This document shows, one piece after another, positions 24,614 to 32,173 of a stretch of DNA of 64,000 nt (position 1 is the stretch's first letter; every line of letters begins with the position of its first letter). Location: contig CAWGRQ010000002.1 in assembly GCA_963824985.1 (NCBI GenBank), positions 62,001 to 126,000 on the forward strand, in the 5' to 3' direction. The stretch is from JAFNAG01 sp963824985 (lineage in GTDB: Bacteria > Acidobacteriota > UBA6911). The translations under genes were made by a program, and so were the position numbers. Below the pieces are notes generated by a model. The model worked only from the letters and a program-made list of their open reading frames with translations, had not been told where the DNA came from and ran no database searches.

Positions 24614-25016
24614 CCGGGGATTGGCATCCGACTACATCAGGCGCGCGACCCACCGGCTCGCCGCGCTGGATGTCCTGTTTGAGCGGGAAAGCTGGGCCGA
24701 TGTCGTGCGCGAGTCCCAGGAGGCGGTCGAGCTGGCATTGAAATCCCTCCTGCGTTTTTCTGCAATCGAGGTTCCGCGCGTGCACGATGTCAGCCAGATC
24801 CTGAGGACTGAATCCGACAGGCTTCCGGCCGCGGTGCGAGCGCACATCGAAGAGCTTGTCGCCATCTCGAAATCCCTGAGGCGCGATCGGGAGCTGGCGT
24901 TTTATGGCAGCGAAGACCTCACTCCCTCTGACTTTTACCAGCGCCCGGAGGCCGAGCAGGCGCTTGCGGGCGCCCGCCGCGTGGTCGAGGTCGTGACTGC
25001 CGCCCTGAATCCGTGA
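24606..25016 (+). CDS. HEPN domain protein, partner of the MNT protein
   Basis: A 136-residue all-helical HEPN protein (DYIRRATHRLAALDVLFE, ESQEAVELALKSLLRF, RVHDVSQIL, then SLRRDRELAFYG). In the RNase-active MNT-associated HEPN group the last motif is R-x4-H-x-Y; here it reads R-DREL-A-F-Y, with alanine in place of the histidine. The protein may therefore not be a catalytic RNase, or belongs to the subgroup where HEPN only binds the nucleotidyltransferase. GAGGTGAG precedes the ATG, and the coding regions overlap by eight bases. Confidence 0.85.
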   Translation: MHNRGLASDYIRRATHRLAALDVLFERESWADVVRESQEAVELALKSLLRFSAIEVPRVHDVSQILRTESDRLPAAVRAHIEELVAISKSLRRDRELAFYGSEDLTPSDFYQRPEAEQALAGARRVVEVVTAALNP

Positions 25017-25107
25017 ATCGGTGTTGCCCGCCCGCGAACCGTAATGATGACCCCAGGCGCGCGCGGGCCGACTGGGCATGTCGGCCCGGCCGCGGAAGAA
25101 AGGCGCT

Positions 25108-26229
25108 CTATTTTCCTCGGCTTCGTCTTTTCCGGCTCAGATCTGAAAAGAGGCGCTCGTAACGGTCCACGATGCTGTCCCACGAATAATGCTCCCGGAT
25201 TCGCGCGCGTGCGATCCCGCGGAGCGGCTCGTACTTTCCGGGGTCATCCGCGATTTCCTGGAGGATGCGCGCCAGGTCCTCGACATCGTTCTTCCGGTAC
25301 AGGATGCCGGCGCCCTCCAGGACTTCGGCATTTTCCGGCGTGTCATTCGCCACGACGATGTTGCCGGCTCCCATAGCTTCGAGCAGGGCCGGGTGCGTCC
25401 CCCCGACTTCGGTTGCATGGATATAGCAGAACGCATTGGCCTGAAGCTCCCGGTATTCCTGACCATAGATGGCGCCGGGAAAGAGGACGCGGGGGTCCTG
25501 CGAGCGCTTCAGCTCGCGAATGTATTCTGCCGCATACGGGGCGTCGCCGACGATTACGAGCCGCCGCGAGCTGCCGACCCTTTCATAAGCCTTTACGACC
25601 AGATGGGCGTTGTTTTCCGGTTCCAGGCGGCTGACATATAAAAAGTAGCCTCCGGGCTCAAGTGCAAGTGCGTCCAGGGCCGAGCGGCCGGTCGGATTGT
25701 CGATGCATGCGCCGTAGGGAATACAAACGGAGCGTGCTCCGTGGTGTTCGAGATAATAGGCTTCGATCACCCGCGCATCGGTGACGATGGCGGAAGGGAA
25801 CCAGAGGGAAAAACGCTCGGCGATTCGGTAGTAGACCTTGCCGGGCCAGCTCCATTTGTGGCGCAGCCGTTCGATGCCATCGACGTTGACGGCGACGGGA
25901 GTTCCTATAAGCCGGGGCATCCAGGCAAAAATGCTGTTCGCGGCATTGCAGATGAGGATGACGTCGAAGCGCTGGAAGAGGGCATGCAGAACCGAGAGCA
26001 GCGTGTGCACAAGGGTGTCGGTGTACTTCCACGGCAGGGTCGGCAGCACGACCAGGTCGACCCCGCGGTGCCGGCGCAATCCGCGCGGGATGTAGTGCGA
26101 ACGTCCATAGACGGTTACGCGGTGGCCGCGGGCCGCCAGACCCGCGCCGCACTCCTCGGCGAAGGTTTCGAATCCGCCGTAATTGGCCGGAATGCCTCTC
26201 GTTCCCAGGATGCCGATTTTCACGCCCAC
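25108..26229 (-). CDS. Glycosyltransferase family 4 with DUF1972-type acceptor domain
   Basis: A 373-residue GT-B enzyme. The N-terminal half begins IGILGTRGIPANYGGFETFAEE, diagnostic of the DUF1972 group of rhamnosyl-type transferases. The donor half shows FLYVSRLEPENNAHLVVKAY and TEVGGTHPALLEAMGAGNIV, with the usual EAMGAG nucleotide-sugar region. It starts with GTG at 26227-26229, two codons before the core. It is separated from the rest of the locus by a 370-base repeat upstream and by the toxin-antitoxin pair downstream. Confidence 0.92.
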   Translation of the reverse strand: MGVKIGILGTRGIPANYGGFETFAEECGAGLAARGHRVTVYGRSHYIPRGLRRHRGVDLVVLPTLPWKYTDTLVHTLLSVLHALFQRFDVILICNAANSIFAWMPRLIGTPVAVNVDGIERLRHKWSWPGKVYYRIAERFSLWFPSAIVTDARVIEAYYLEHHGARSVCIPYGACIDNPTGRSALDALALEPGGYFLYVSRLEPENNAHLVVKAYERVGSSRRLVIVGDAPYAAEYIRELKRSQDPRVLFPGAIYGQEYRELQANAFCYIHATEVGGTHPALLEAMGAGNIVVANDTPENAEVLEGAGILYRKNDVEDLARILQEIADDPGKYEPLRGIARARIREHYSWDSIVDRYERLFSDLSRKRRSRGK

Positions 26230-26249
26230 ACTCAGGTAAAGGAGCGCAA

Positions 26250-26500
26250 CTCATTGAGCTCCTGTCGCGAAACTCCATTTTCGCTGCCCGGCACCCCGCC
26301 CCGGAGGGGCGCCGCACAATAGCCGGGGGCGCAAGCCCCCGGTAGGGAGTTGCATATTGTTGAGCTCCGGCAGGAGCGAAAGATCTCTATTTGCAAACAT
26401 TTTCTATCGCCCTTCCAGGGCTCTCGATCTTATCAACCTCATACCCCGGGCGGCGCTGCGCTTGCCCGGGGCTACTCTCTTGCCCTCCTCCGGGGGGCCT
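26250..26500. repeat. Long intergenic repeat, copy 1 (pair with 39465-39720)
   Basis: This region is related to 39465-39720 in the same orientation. Both share CTGTCGCGAAACTCC, the self-complementary CCCGGAGGGGCGCCG, the hairpin AGCCGGGGGC..GCCCCCGGT, GGCGAAAGATCT-like text and ATTTTCTATCGCCC. Several short GC hairpins follow one another. It looks like a structured non-coding repeat rather than a gene; no transposase ends were found. Confidence 0.7.
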
Positions 26501-26597
26501 GAGGTCACGCGCTCTGCGGGTGGAGCCATACTCCATCGTGCCTGTGCGCAAGCCGCCTCCAGTAACGCGGAGTCGCCGTATCCGCGATCGCCCTTCA

Positions 26598-27845
26598 CTA
26601 GTTCCTCCCGGAGAGTTGCGGATCTCCCGTCCGCGGGCGCATGGCCACCGCATAGGGAGCGGCCATCATGAACAGGAACAGGGTCAACACTTCCGAATCA
26701 CCGAAATTGTATTCGAACATTCCGGCAGCCATCAGGGCTACCCAGCCGCCGCAGGCTGCCAGGCCCATGAAAACAGCGGCATCGGCGCCGCCGCGATGAT
26801 CTCCGATTCCGGGCTTGCCACGGGGGCGGGACATCTGAAATGCCTTCCAGGCCAGCTGCCCCATAAACCAGAGCCAGAGCAGCAGCCCCGGAATGCCCCG
26901 TTCGGCGGCGATCTGGAGGAGGTTGTTGTGCATGTGCAGGTACATCCAGTCGGGAAACTCCCGGGATCCACGGTAGGCGGGGGCCTCGATGCTGACTCGC
27001 TGTCCCACACCCATCCAGGGATGGGCGCGGACCAGGCGCAAACCGGTCCCGATCAGCTCGACACGGTTTCGAGTGTCCGGATCCTTAAGGTTCCATCCGC
27101 TCTGCAATCGATGCTGGATGCTTGCCGGGGACATCAGATAGATCGCCAGCAGCAATGGTGGAAGCAGCAGCACGATCCGCGGACGCCGAAGCAGCAGGAC
27201 GATAGCGATGCCGAAAACGGCGCCCAGCCACGCACTCCGCGTTTTGGAGATAATCAGCGCCGCGGCCAGCGCCAGGCCCAGCGGAAATGTCCAGAGGTGT
27301 TTCCGCCACCCGAAAACGACGAGATAGGCCGCAAGCGCCACCAGGACCAGCATCAACAGCCCGGAGTAAGTCATCCAGATGCTCATGAAACCTTTGATGC
27401 GGTCCAGCAGATTGCGATCGGGATTGATGAGAAATTGAATCAATCCAGCGGAGGCGGAGACCGCGGCCAGAGCAAAGACGGCATGATATATCCACATCAA
27501 TTTTTCCGCGCCGCGCGCCAGCATGGGGATGATCAATAGCAGGGAGAACAGGATGAACTTGCGCATGAAGGCGTCGCGCAGGCTTCCCGACGCGGCGACG
27601 ACCGCGGCGAGCGACCAAAGCAGCAGCGAGAGCATCGCCCAGAGCAGCGAAGGAGGCAGGCCCGGTGTCAAGCCATCCTTCCTCCATAAATACACGGCGG
27701 CCAGAATGGCGCCGCCGAGCAGAATCTGCGAGGCGGCAATGGATAGATTGATCAACGCGATGCTTCCCGCCAGCATGAGGAATGCTGCGCTTTCCCGCGG
27801 GTTTTGCATCGATGGTGTCCGAAGCCATCCCGGCAGACTACGCAT
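26598..27845 (-). CDS. O-antigen ligase / Wzy-like polytopic membrane protein
   Basis: A 415-residue protein with about ten membrane helices. A large periplasmic loop holds the Wzy_C family pattern: HPWMGVGQ, then LHMHNNLLQIAAERGIPG, where the histidine is the expected catalytic or lipid-carrier contact. The ATG at 27843-27845 overlaps the stop of the upstream GT4 gene by eight bases; upstream in-frame starts are inside that gene. In a locus with a Wzm/Wzt exporter the likely job is WaaL-type ligation of polymer to lipid A core, though polymerase cannot be excluded. Confidence 0.85.
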   Translation of the reverse strand: MRSLPGWLRTPSMQNPRESAAFLMLAGSIALINLSIAASQILLGGAILAAVYLWRKDGLTPGLPPSLLWAMLSLLLWSLAAVVAASGSLRDAFMRKFILFSLLLIIPMLARGAEKLMWIYHAVFALAAVSASAGLIQFLINPDRNLLDRIKGFMSIWMTYSGLLMLVLVALAAYLVVFGWRKHLWTFPLGLALAAALIISKTRSAWLGAVFGIAIVLLLRRPRIVLLLPPLLLAIYLMSPASIQHRLQSGWNLKDPDTRNRVELIGTGLRLVRAHPWMGVGQRVSIEAPAYRGSREFPDWMYLHMHNNLLQIAAERGIPGLLLWLWFMGQLAWKAFQMSRPRGKPGIGDHRGGADAAVFMGLAACGGWVALMAAGMFEYNFGDSEVLTLFLFMMAAPYAVAMRPRTGDPQLSGRN

Positions 27846-28947
27846 GAATGCCCCCCGAACCGGATTCCGGATGGTGAAGGAGAGAAGCACAGAGCTGCTC
27901 GAACTGAAGGATCATGCGCTGCAGGGTGAATTGCTTTTCCGCCCGCAGCCTCCCCTGCCTGCCCATCTGGAATGCCAGGTCGGCATCATCGCCGAGGTGC
28001 TGAATGGCCTGAGCGAGAGCCACCGGGTCCGCCGGGGGGACCAGAAGGCCATTCTCCTCGTGCCGGATCAGCTCGGGAATGCCGCCCACGTTGGTCGCAA
28101 CGACCGGCAGGGATGCCGCCATGGCCGACAGAATTGCGGATGACAACCCCTCTGAGAGGCTGGGGAGGACGAAGCAGTCAAATGAACCCAGGTATGGAGC
28201 CGGCAGTTTTTGAAATCCGGCAAAGTGAAAGCAATCCTCCAGGCCGCGCTCGCGGACCTGAGCTTCGAGATCGTGGCGGCAGGCGCCGTCGCCGACCAGG
28301 ACAAAGCGCATGCGCGAATGCACATCCGGGATCAACGAGGCGGCCTCAACCAGATGCCGCAGCCCCTTCTCCGGGCTGAAATAGGCGATGGTGCCGAAAA
28401 CCATCGGTTCGCCCGGACGCCTTTGACGGGGTGCATCCCGTTTGGGGAATGGCGTCAGATCCATCCCCTCGTAAATGGTCCGAATGCGCGATCCCTGAAC
28501 CCCATCGACCTGCAGTTGCTGCCGTATGCTCTCTGAGACGGTCACGATGCAGTCAATCCCCCGATTGTATTTAAGACGAGTGACGAAGTTCTTTCTCAGA
28601 GGGAAATTGACGCGGCGGAAGATCAATCGCGCCTTGACGCCGATGCAAAAGGAGGCCAGGTTTCCGGGAAGGATCGGCCGCGGCGTGTTGAAGGCCAGAA
28701 TGTCCGGACGCACCTGCGCCAGGATGGCGAGCATGCGAATGAATGCGATAACCCCGAGCTCGCTCCGGATCGCCAGCGGATGGACTGTAACCCCGGCGGC
28801 GCGGGCGCGCTCCTCCAGAAGCGTCCCCGGATGGCAGACCAGGTGAAGACGGTGGCCGCGCAGAATCAATCCCCGAAGCAGGGTGAGCAGCTGATCCTGC
28901 CCGCCCCTCCAGACGCGTTCGGTGTCGACAAACAGGAAGGACATCAT
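27838..28947 (-). CDS. Glycosyltransferase family 4
   Basis: A 369-residue GT-B enzyme. The acceptor half starts FLFVDTERVWRGGQDQLLTL. The donor half has FGTIAYFSPEKGLRHLVEAA, LVGDGACR and the EX7E-type region PSLSEGLSSAILSAMAASLP, with VGGIPELI following. It is translationally coupled to the O-antigen ligase-like gene by an eight-base overlap, so it probably adds a sugar to the lipid-linked glycan or to the core oligosaccharide. It starts 122 bases after the epimerase gene. Confidence 0.93.
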   Translation of the reverse strand: MMSFLFVDTERVWRGGQDQLLTLLRGLILRGHRLHLVCHPGTLLEERARAAGVTVHPLAIRSELGVIAFIRMLAILAQVRPDILAFNTPRPILPGNLASFCIGVKARLIFRRVNFPLRKNFVTRLKYNRGIDCIVTVSESIRQQLQVDGVQGSRIRTIYEGMDLTPFPKRDAPRQRRPGEPMVFGTIAYFSPEKGLRHLVEAASLIPDVHSRMRFVLVGDGACRHDLEAQVRERGLEDCFHFAGFQKLPAPYLGSFDCFVLPSLSEGLSSAILSAMAASLPVVATNVGGIPELIRHEENGLLVPPADPVALAQAIQHLGDDADLAFQMGRQGRLRAEKQFTLQRMILQFEQLCASLLHHPESGSGGIHA

Positions 28948-29069
28948 GAAGGGTGAGAGCCGCCCAATAGAGAATTAGCGCAAATGGCGCGCGAGCGGGC
29001 TCCGGGGTTGCACGGGTGCCTGTGACGGCCGCGCCGGGGTGTTTATGTCTGCCCGGTCCGCGGCCGCCG

Positions 29070-30038
29070 CTACCTGGCGTCAACCCGTGATTCCGCGTGA
29101 GTCCGGTACCAGTCAATTACTTTGATGAGACCGTCCCGGAGCGATACGGCAGGCGTATAGCCAAGGAGTCTCTTCGCCTTGTCGACGTCCGCCAGCGAGT
29201 GCCGCACATCTCCTGCCCGCACCGGTTCATACGTCGGCTTGCAGCTCGTTCCCAGGATCCGGCTCATTTCGCCGACCAGCTGGTTCAAGCTCGTCTGCGA
29301 TCCGCAGCCGATGTTGAAGGCCTCGCCCACGGCTTTCGGATGGGTGGCCGCCACCCAGTTGGCGTCAACCACGTTGCTCACGAATGTGAAATCGCGGCTC
29401 TGTTCCCCATCGCCGTAGATGACCGGCGGCACGCTGGCAAGGAGGCGCGTGGCAAATCGCGGGACCACGGCGGCGTACTCGGATTTCGGATCCTGCCGCG
29501 GCCCGAAAACGTTGAAATAGCGCAGGCACACGGTTTCCAGTCCGTAAAGCTGATGGAAAAGCCGGCAGTACTCTTCGCATACGACTTTGCTTAGCGCATA
29601 GGGGGACAAAGTGCGTCCGGTCCGCTCCTCCACCTTGGGCAGGCCCGCGTCGTCCCCATAAATGGAGGAGGAGGAGGCCGCCACCACTCGTTTTACCCCG
29701 GCATCCCGTGCGGCGACCAGAACCGAGAGCGTGCCCGTGATATTGGCCAGATTGGTCGCGAGCGGATCGGCGATGGAACGCGGCACCGAAGGGATCGCCG
29801 CCTGGTGGAAGACGTATTGCACGCCCTCGAAAGCACGGCGCAACCGGTCAGTTTCGTTGATGTCGAACCGTTGCACCTGTACCTCGGAGCTCGCTCCGTC
29901 CGCCCATCCGGACAGATTCCGCTCCTGGCCCGTCGTGAAATTGTCCACGATGATCAGATTATGTCCCTGGCGAGACAGGTATTCCGCCAGATTGGATCCG
30001 ATGAAGCCCGCACCGCCGGTGACCGCCATTTTTGCCAT
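29070..30038 (-). CDS. NAD-dependent UDP-sugar epimerase (WbpP/GalE-like)
   Basis: A 322-residue extended short-chain dehydrogenase. The NAD motif is GGAGFIGSN (8-16). The active-site serine region is ASSSSIYGD, the catalytic YxxxK is YALSK, and RYFNVFGPRQDP follows. PSVPRSIADP and RDFTFVSNVVDAN are typical of UDP-N-acetylglucosamine(uronate) 4-epimerases of the WbpP group. It makes a precursor sugar for the polysaccharide. It is the most upstream gene of the minus-strand locus. Confidence 0.92.
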   Translation of the reverse strand: MAKMAVTGGAGFIGSNLAEYLSRQGHNLIIVDNFTTGQERNLSGWADGASSEVQVQRFDINETDRLRRAFEGVQYVFHQAAIPSVPRSIADPLATNLANITGTLSVLVAARDAGVKRVVAASSSSIYGDDAGLPKVEERTGRTLSPYALSKVVCEEYCRLFHQLYGLETVCLRYFNVFGPRQDPKSEYAAVVPRFATRLLASVPPVIYGDGEQSRDFTFVSNVVDANWVAATHPKAVGEAFNIGCGSQTSLNQLVGEMSRILGTSCKPTYEPVRAGDVRHSLADVDKAKRLLGYTPAVSLRDGLIKVIDWYRTHAESRVDAR

Positions 30039-30190
30039 TTATCGCTCCAAAGTCTGGAATTCGGACATCAGACCGTCCGCTTCGGGGGTGTATCTTAACA
30101 GAGATATCGGGGGCAGGCAACGAACCCCGTCCTCAGCCAGCCGTTTCGGCACTCCGAGGTCCGGCGAGCCTCCTGGGAATCTGAACGGGG

Positions 30191-30220
30191 TTGACAATGC
30201 CGGTCATCTCGTACTATTGT
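30191..30220 (+). promoter_or_regulatory. Likely promoter of the VapC/Phd pair
   Basis: TTGACA at 30191-30196 and TATTGT at 30215-30220 with an 18-base spacer, 25 bases before the VapC start. The following TGTACA palindrome could be an operator half-site. Confidence 0.4.
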
Positions 30221-30244
30221 ACATGTATGGCAAACTGAGTTCTT

Positions 30245-30640
30245 ATGCAAGTCGTTATCGATCCTTCGGCAATCCTGGCAGTCCTCCTGAACGAACCGGA
30301 GCGCGACGCGCTAATTCGTGCGACGATCTCGTCGATTCTGATCACCCCGGCATCGACTCCGTGGGAGATCGGGAATGCTCTGATCGCCGGCTTGCGGCGA
30401 AAGCGTCTCAGTCGGGATGACGTATCAACCGCGTGGAATTCATTCGAAAAAATTTCTTTGCGCTTTGCGGATGTGGATATTTCCCGCGCGCTGGTGACAG
30501 CGGCGAGGCATGGATTATACGCCTATGATGCCTATGTCCTTGAAACGGCGGAGGCCCATCGAGTTCCGCTACTCACCTTGGATCAAACTCTCGTAAGAGC
30601 TGCCGAACTGGCGGGCGTTCCCCTTTTGGAGATCAAATAA
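30245..30640 (+). CDS. vapC: PIN domain ribonuclease, VapC-type toxin
   Basis: A 131-residue PIN protein. The four acidic residues are visible: Asp6 (VIDPSA), Glu in PWEIGNAL, Asp in YAYDAYVLE and Asp in LTLDQTL. VapC toxins cleave tRNA or rRNA. The toxin precedes its antitoxin here, the reverse of the common order. The antitoxin start follows the stop immediately. The pair lies between the polysaccharide locus and a 258-bp inverted-repeat element. Confidence 0.88.
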   Translation: MQVVIDPSAILAVLLNEPERDALIRATISSILITPASTPWEIGNALIAGLRRKRLSRDDVSTAWNSFEKISLRFADVDISRALVTAARHGLYAYDAYVLETAEAHRVPLLTLDQTLVRAAELAGVPLLEIK

Positions 30641-30934
30641 TTGAAAACGTACACCTATTCCGAGGCCAGACAGCGCCTTGCTGAGCTTCTCAACCGGGCG
30701 CGCCGTGAAGGCCGGGTTCAAATAAGACGCAGGGATGGTCAAGTCTTTGTGCTGCAACCAGCAGAACCGATACGCGCGCCGCTTGATGTTCCCGCCATAA
30801 CGGCCAAACTCAATCGCGGAGAAATCCTGGCCTGGATCAGGAGCGGCCGTGAGGATTCCGCAAAACGGCTTATGGAGCGCATGCCGCCCGACAAGGAGTT
30901 TCAGCCGCCAGCGCGGAAAGCGCGCCGAAGCTGA
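30641..30934 (+). CDS. Phd/YefM-family antitoxin
   Basis: A 97-residue protein with the Phd/YefM fold start (YTYSEARQRLAELLNRARRE, then RVQIRRRDGQVFVLQP), which dimerises and binds DNA, and a C-terminal tail (SAKRLMERMPPDKEF) that would neutralise VapC. It begins with TTG directly after the toxin stop; a GGAG lies nine bases upstream inside the toxin gene. The product is basic at its end. Confidence 0.85.
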   Translation: MKTYTYSEARQRLAELLNRARREGRVQIRRRDGQVFVLQPAEPIRAPLDVPAITAKLNRGEILAWIRSGREDSAKRLMERMPPDKEFQPPARKARRS

Positions 30935-31004
30935 GAGTTAAATGCATGAAAATCAAAGACAAGCTTCAAAACATTTTCGTATTCGCCCTGGCGCCGGCGG
31001 GGTG

Positions 31005-31262
31005 AGGGCCTGTCAATGAATAACGTCTGCACTTTGCTGTGGCCCCCAGGCCCGCTGGCAAGGCACGAGCGACGAGCATACCCGGTGCGGTATGTAAGGA
31101 GCGAGCAATGCAGCCGGCGGGCGGGCATCTGCCTCGTTGCCGCTCCTCGATGATGTCCTCACATCGCCTGCGTCGCGGCGCCTTGCATCTGCCCGCCCCA
31201 GGAGCACCGCAGGTGCGACGGTGCTCGCGCCAAAGTGTAAACGTTATTCATTGACAGGCCCT
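31005..31262. mobile_element. 258-bp element with 32-bp terminal inverted repeats (MITE-like)
   Basis: The outer 32 bases at each end are inverted repeats with two mismatches; the first 22 are identical (start AGGGCCTGTCAATGAATA). There is no open frame with a known domain, so transposition would need a transposase elsewhere. No target-site duplication could be found. It fills most of the space between the Phd antitoxin and the PAS protein genes. Confidence 0.75.
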
Positions 31263-31296
31263 AAGCTGCCTCGGGGCCTCTTTCAGGAGTGAAACG

Positions 31297-31638
31297 ATGA
31301 CCAATCACCCATGGGTGAGAGAATTTCCTGTGGCCGTAACCGTCTCCGATGAGAACGGCATCATCCTCGAAATGAACAACGCCGCCGGAGAGGTCTTCGC
31401 CGCGGATGGGGGAATGGCGCTGATCGGACAAAGCTCGCTGGAGTGTCACCCGGAGCCCGCCCGGTCCAAGTTTGAGCAGTTGTTGAAGGCACCCCAGCCC
31501 AACATCTATACGATCGAGAAAAAAGGGGTGAAGAAAATGATTGTCCAAATCCCCTGGTATCGGGACGGCAGGTTCTCAGGCATCGTCGAACTCTCCATCA
31601 AGCTTCCGCCCGAGATCCCTCACTTCGTGCGGGGATAA
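31297..31638 (+). CDS. Stand-alone PAS domain protein
   Basis: A 113-residue single PAS domain (VAVTVSDENGIILEMNNAAG, then LIGQSSLECHPEPARSKFEQ and VELSIKLP). The CHP motif after the F-alpha region resembles PAS domains of the DUF438 group, where it may contact a cofactor. There is no output domain, so it must act by binding another protein. AGGAG lies seven bases before the ATG. Neighbours give no hint of partner. Confidence 0.85.
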   Translation: MTNHPWVREFPVAVTVSDENGIILEMNNAAGEVFAADGGMALIGQSSLECHPEPARSKFEQLLKAPQPNIYTIEKKGVKKMIVQIPWYRDGRFSGIVELSIKLPPEIPHFVRG

Positions 31639-31735
31639 CCGGATCTGTGTTCTTCCGTATCCCAAAAACACTCTATTACGAGCGAATTCCGGCGGTGCGC
31701 ACTGTCCTGCATGGGATTGCAAAAGACGTTCATAA

Positions 31736-32026
31736 GCAACTGTTTAGCCGATGCTTAACAGCAGAACGCAAAGACGCAAGGACGCAAGGACGCAAAGGGA
31801 ACCCTTTCGGTTCGTGGGCGTGGGAGGCCTTCGGCCGCATCCTTGGACGAACCGCGCGAGAAAGCGCGGGCAGCGGCTACTCAGGAGGGTTGCGCTTTCT
31901 CGCGCGGTTCGTCCAAGGATGCGCCAGCGCGAAGCGCTGCGCCCACGCCCGTTGGTCAGCGGCGGTCTTTGTGTCCTTGCGTCTTTGCGTTTTTTTTCTT
32001 CATCCATTATATTTGGCTAAACAATT
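31736..32026. mobile_element. Palindromic ~295-bp non-coding mobile element, copy 2
   Basis: Flanked by the 10-bp direct repeat ACGTTCATAA (31726-31735 and 32027-32036). Its outer parts are the reverse complement of copy 1 at 10873-11173. The core is a perfect 31-bp inverted repeat (31837-31867 and 31892-31922) around a 24-nt loop (31868-31891) that differs from the copy 1 loop at one base and reads in the same plus-strand direction. The remaining intergenic bases (31639-31725 and 32037-32173) show no gene. Confidence 0.8.
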
Positions 32027-32173
32027 ACGTTCATAATAACTCGGGCTCCGGCAGCATACTCCGCAGCGGTACGCGAAACTGTCGACGCCGCCCCGGGAAT
32101 AGGGCTATGATGAATCGGCAGTATCAAGACGCAACAGATCTGTATTGGTCCGATTCGGAGGCACGTAAACCCG

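Noticed and set aside
31744..32036. Frames within element copy 2
   Set aside because: Same reason as for copy 1; no ribosome site and no conserved protein sequence.
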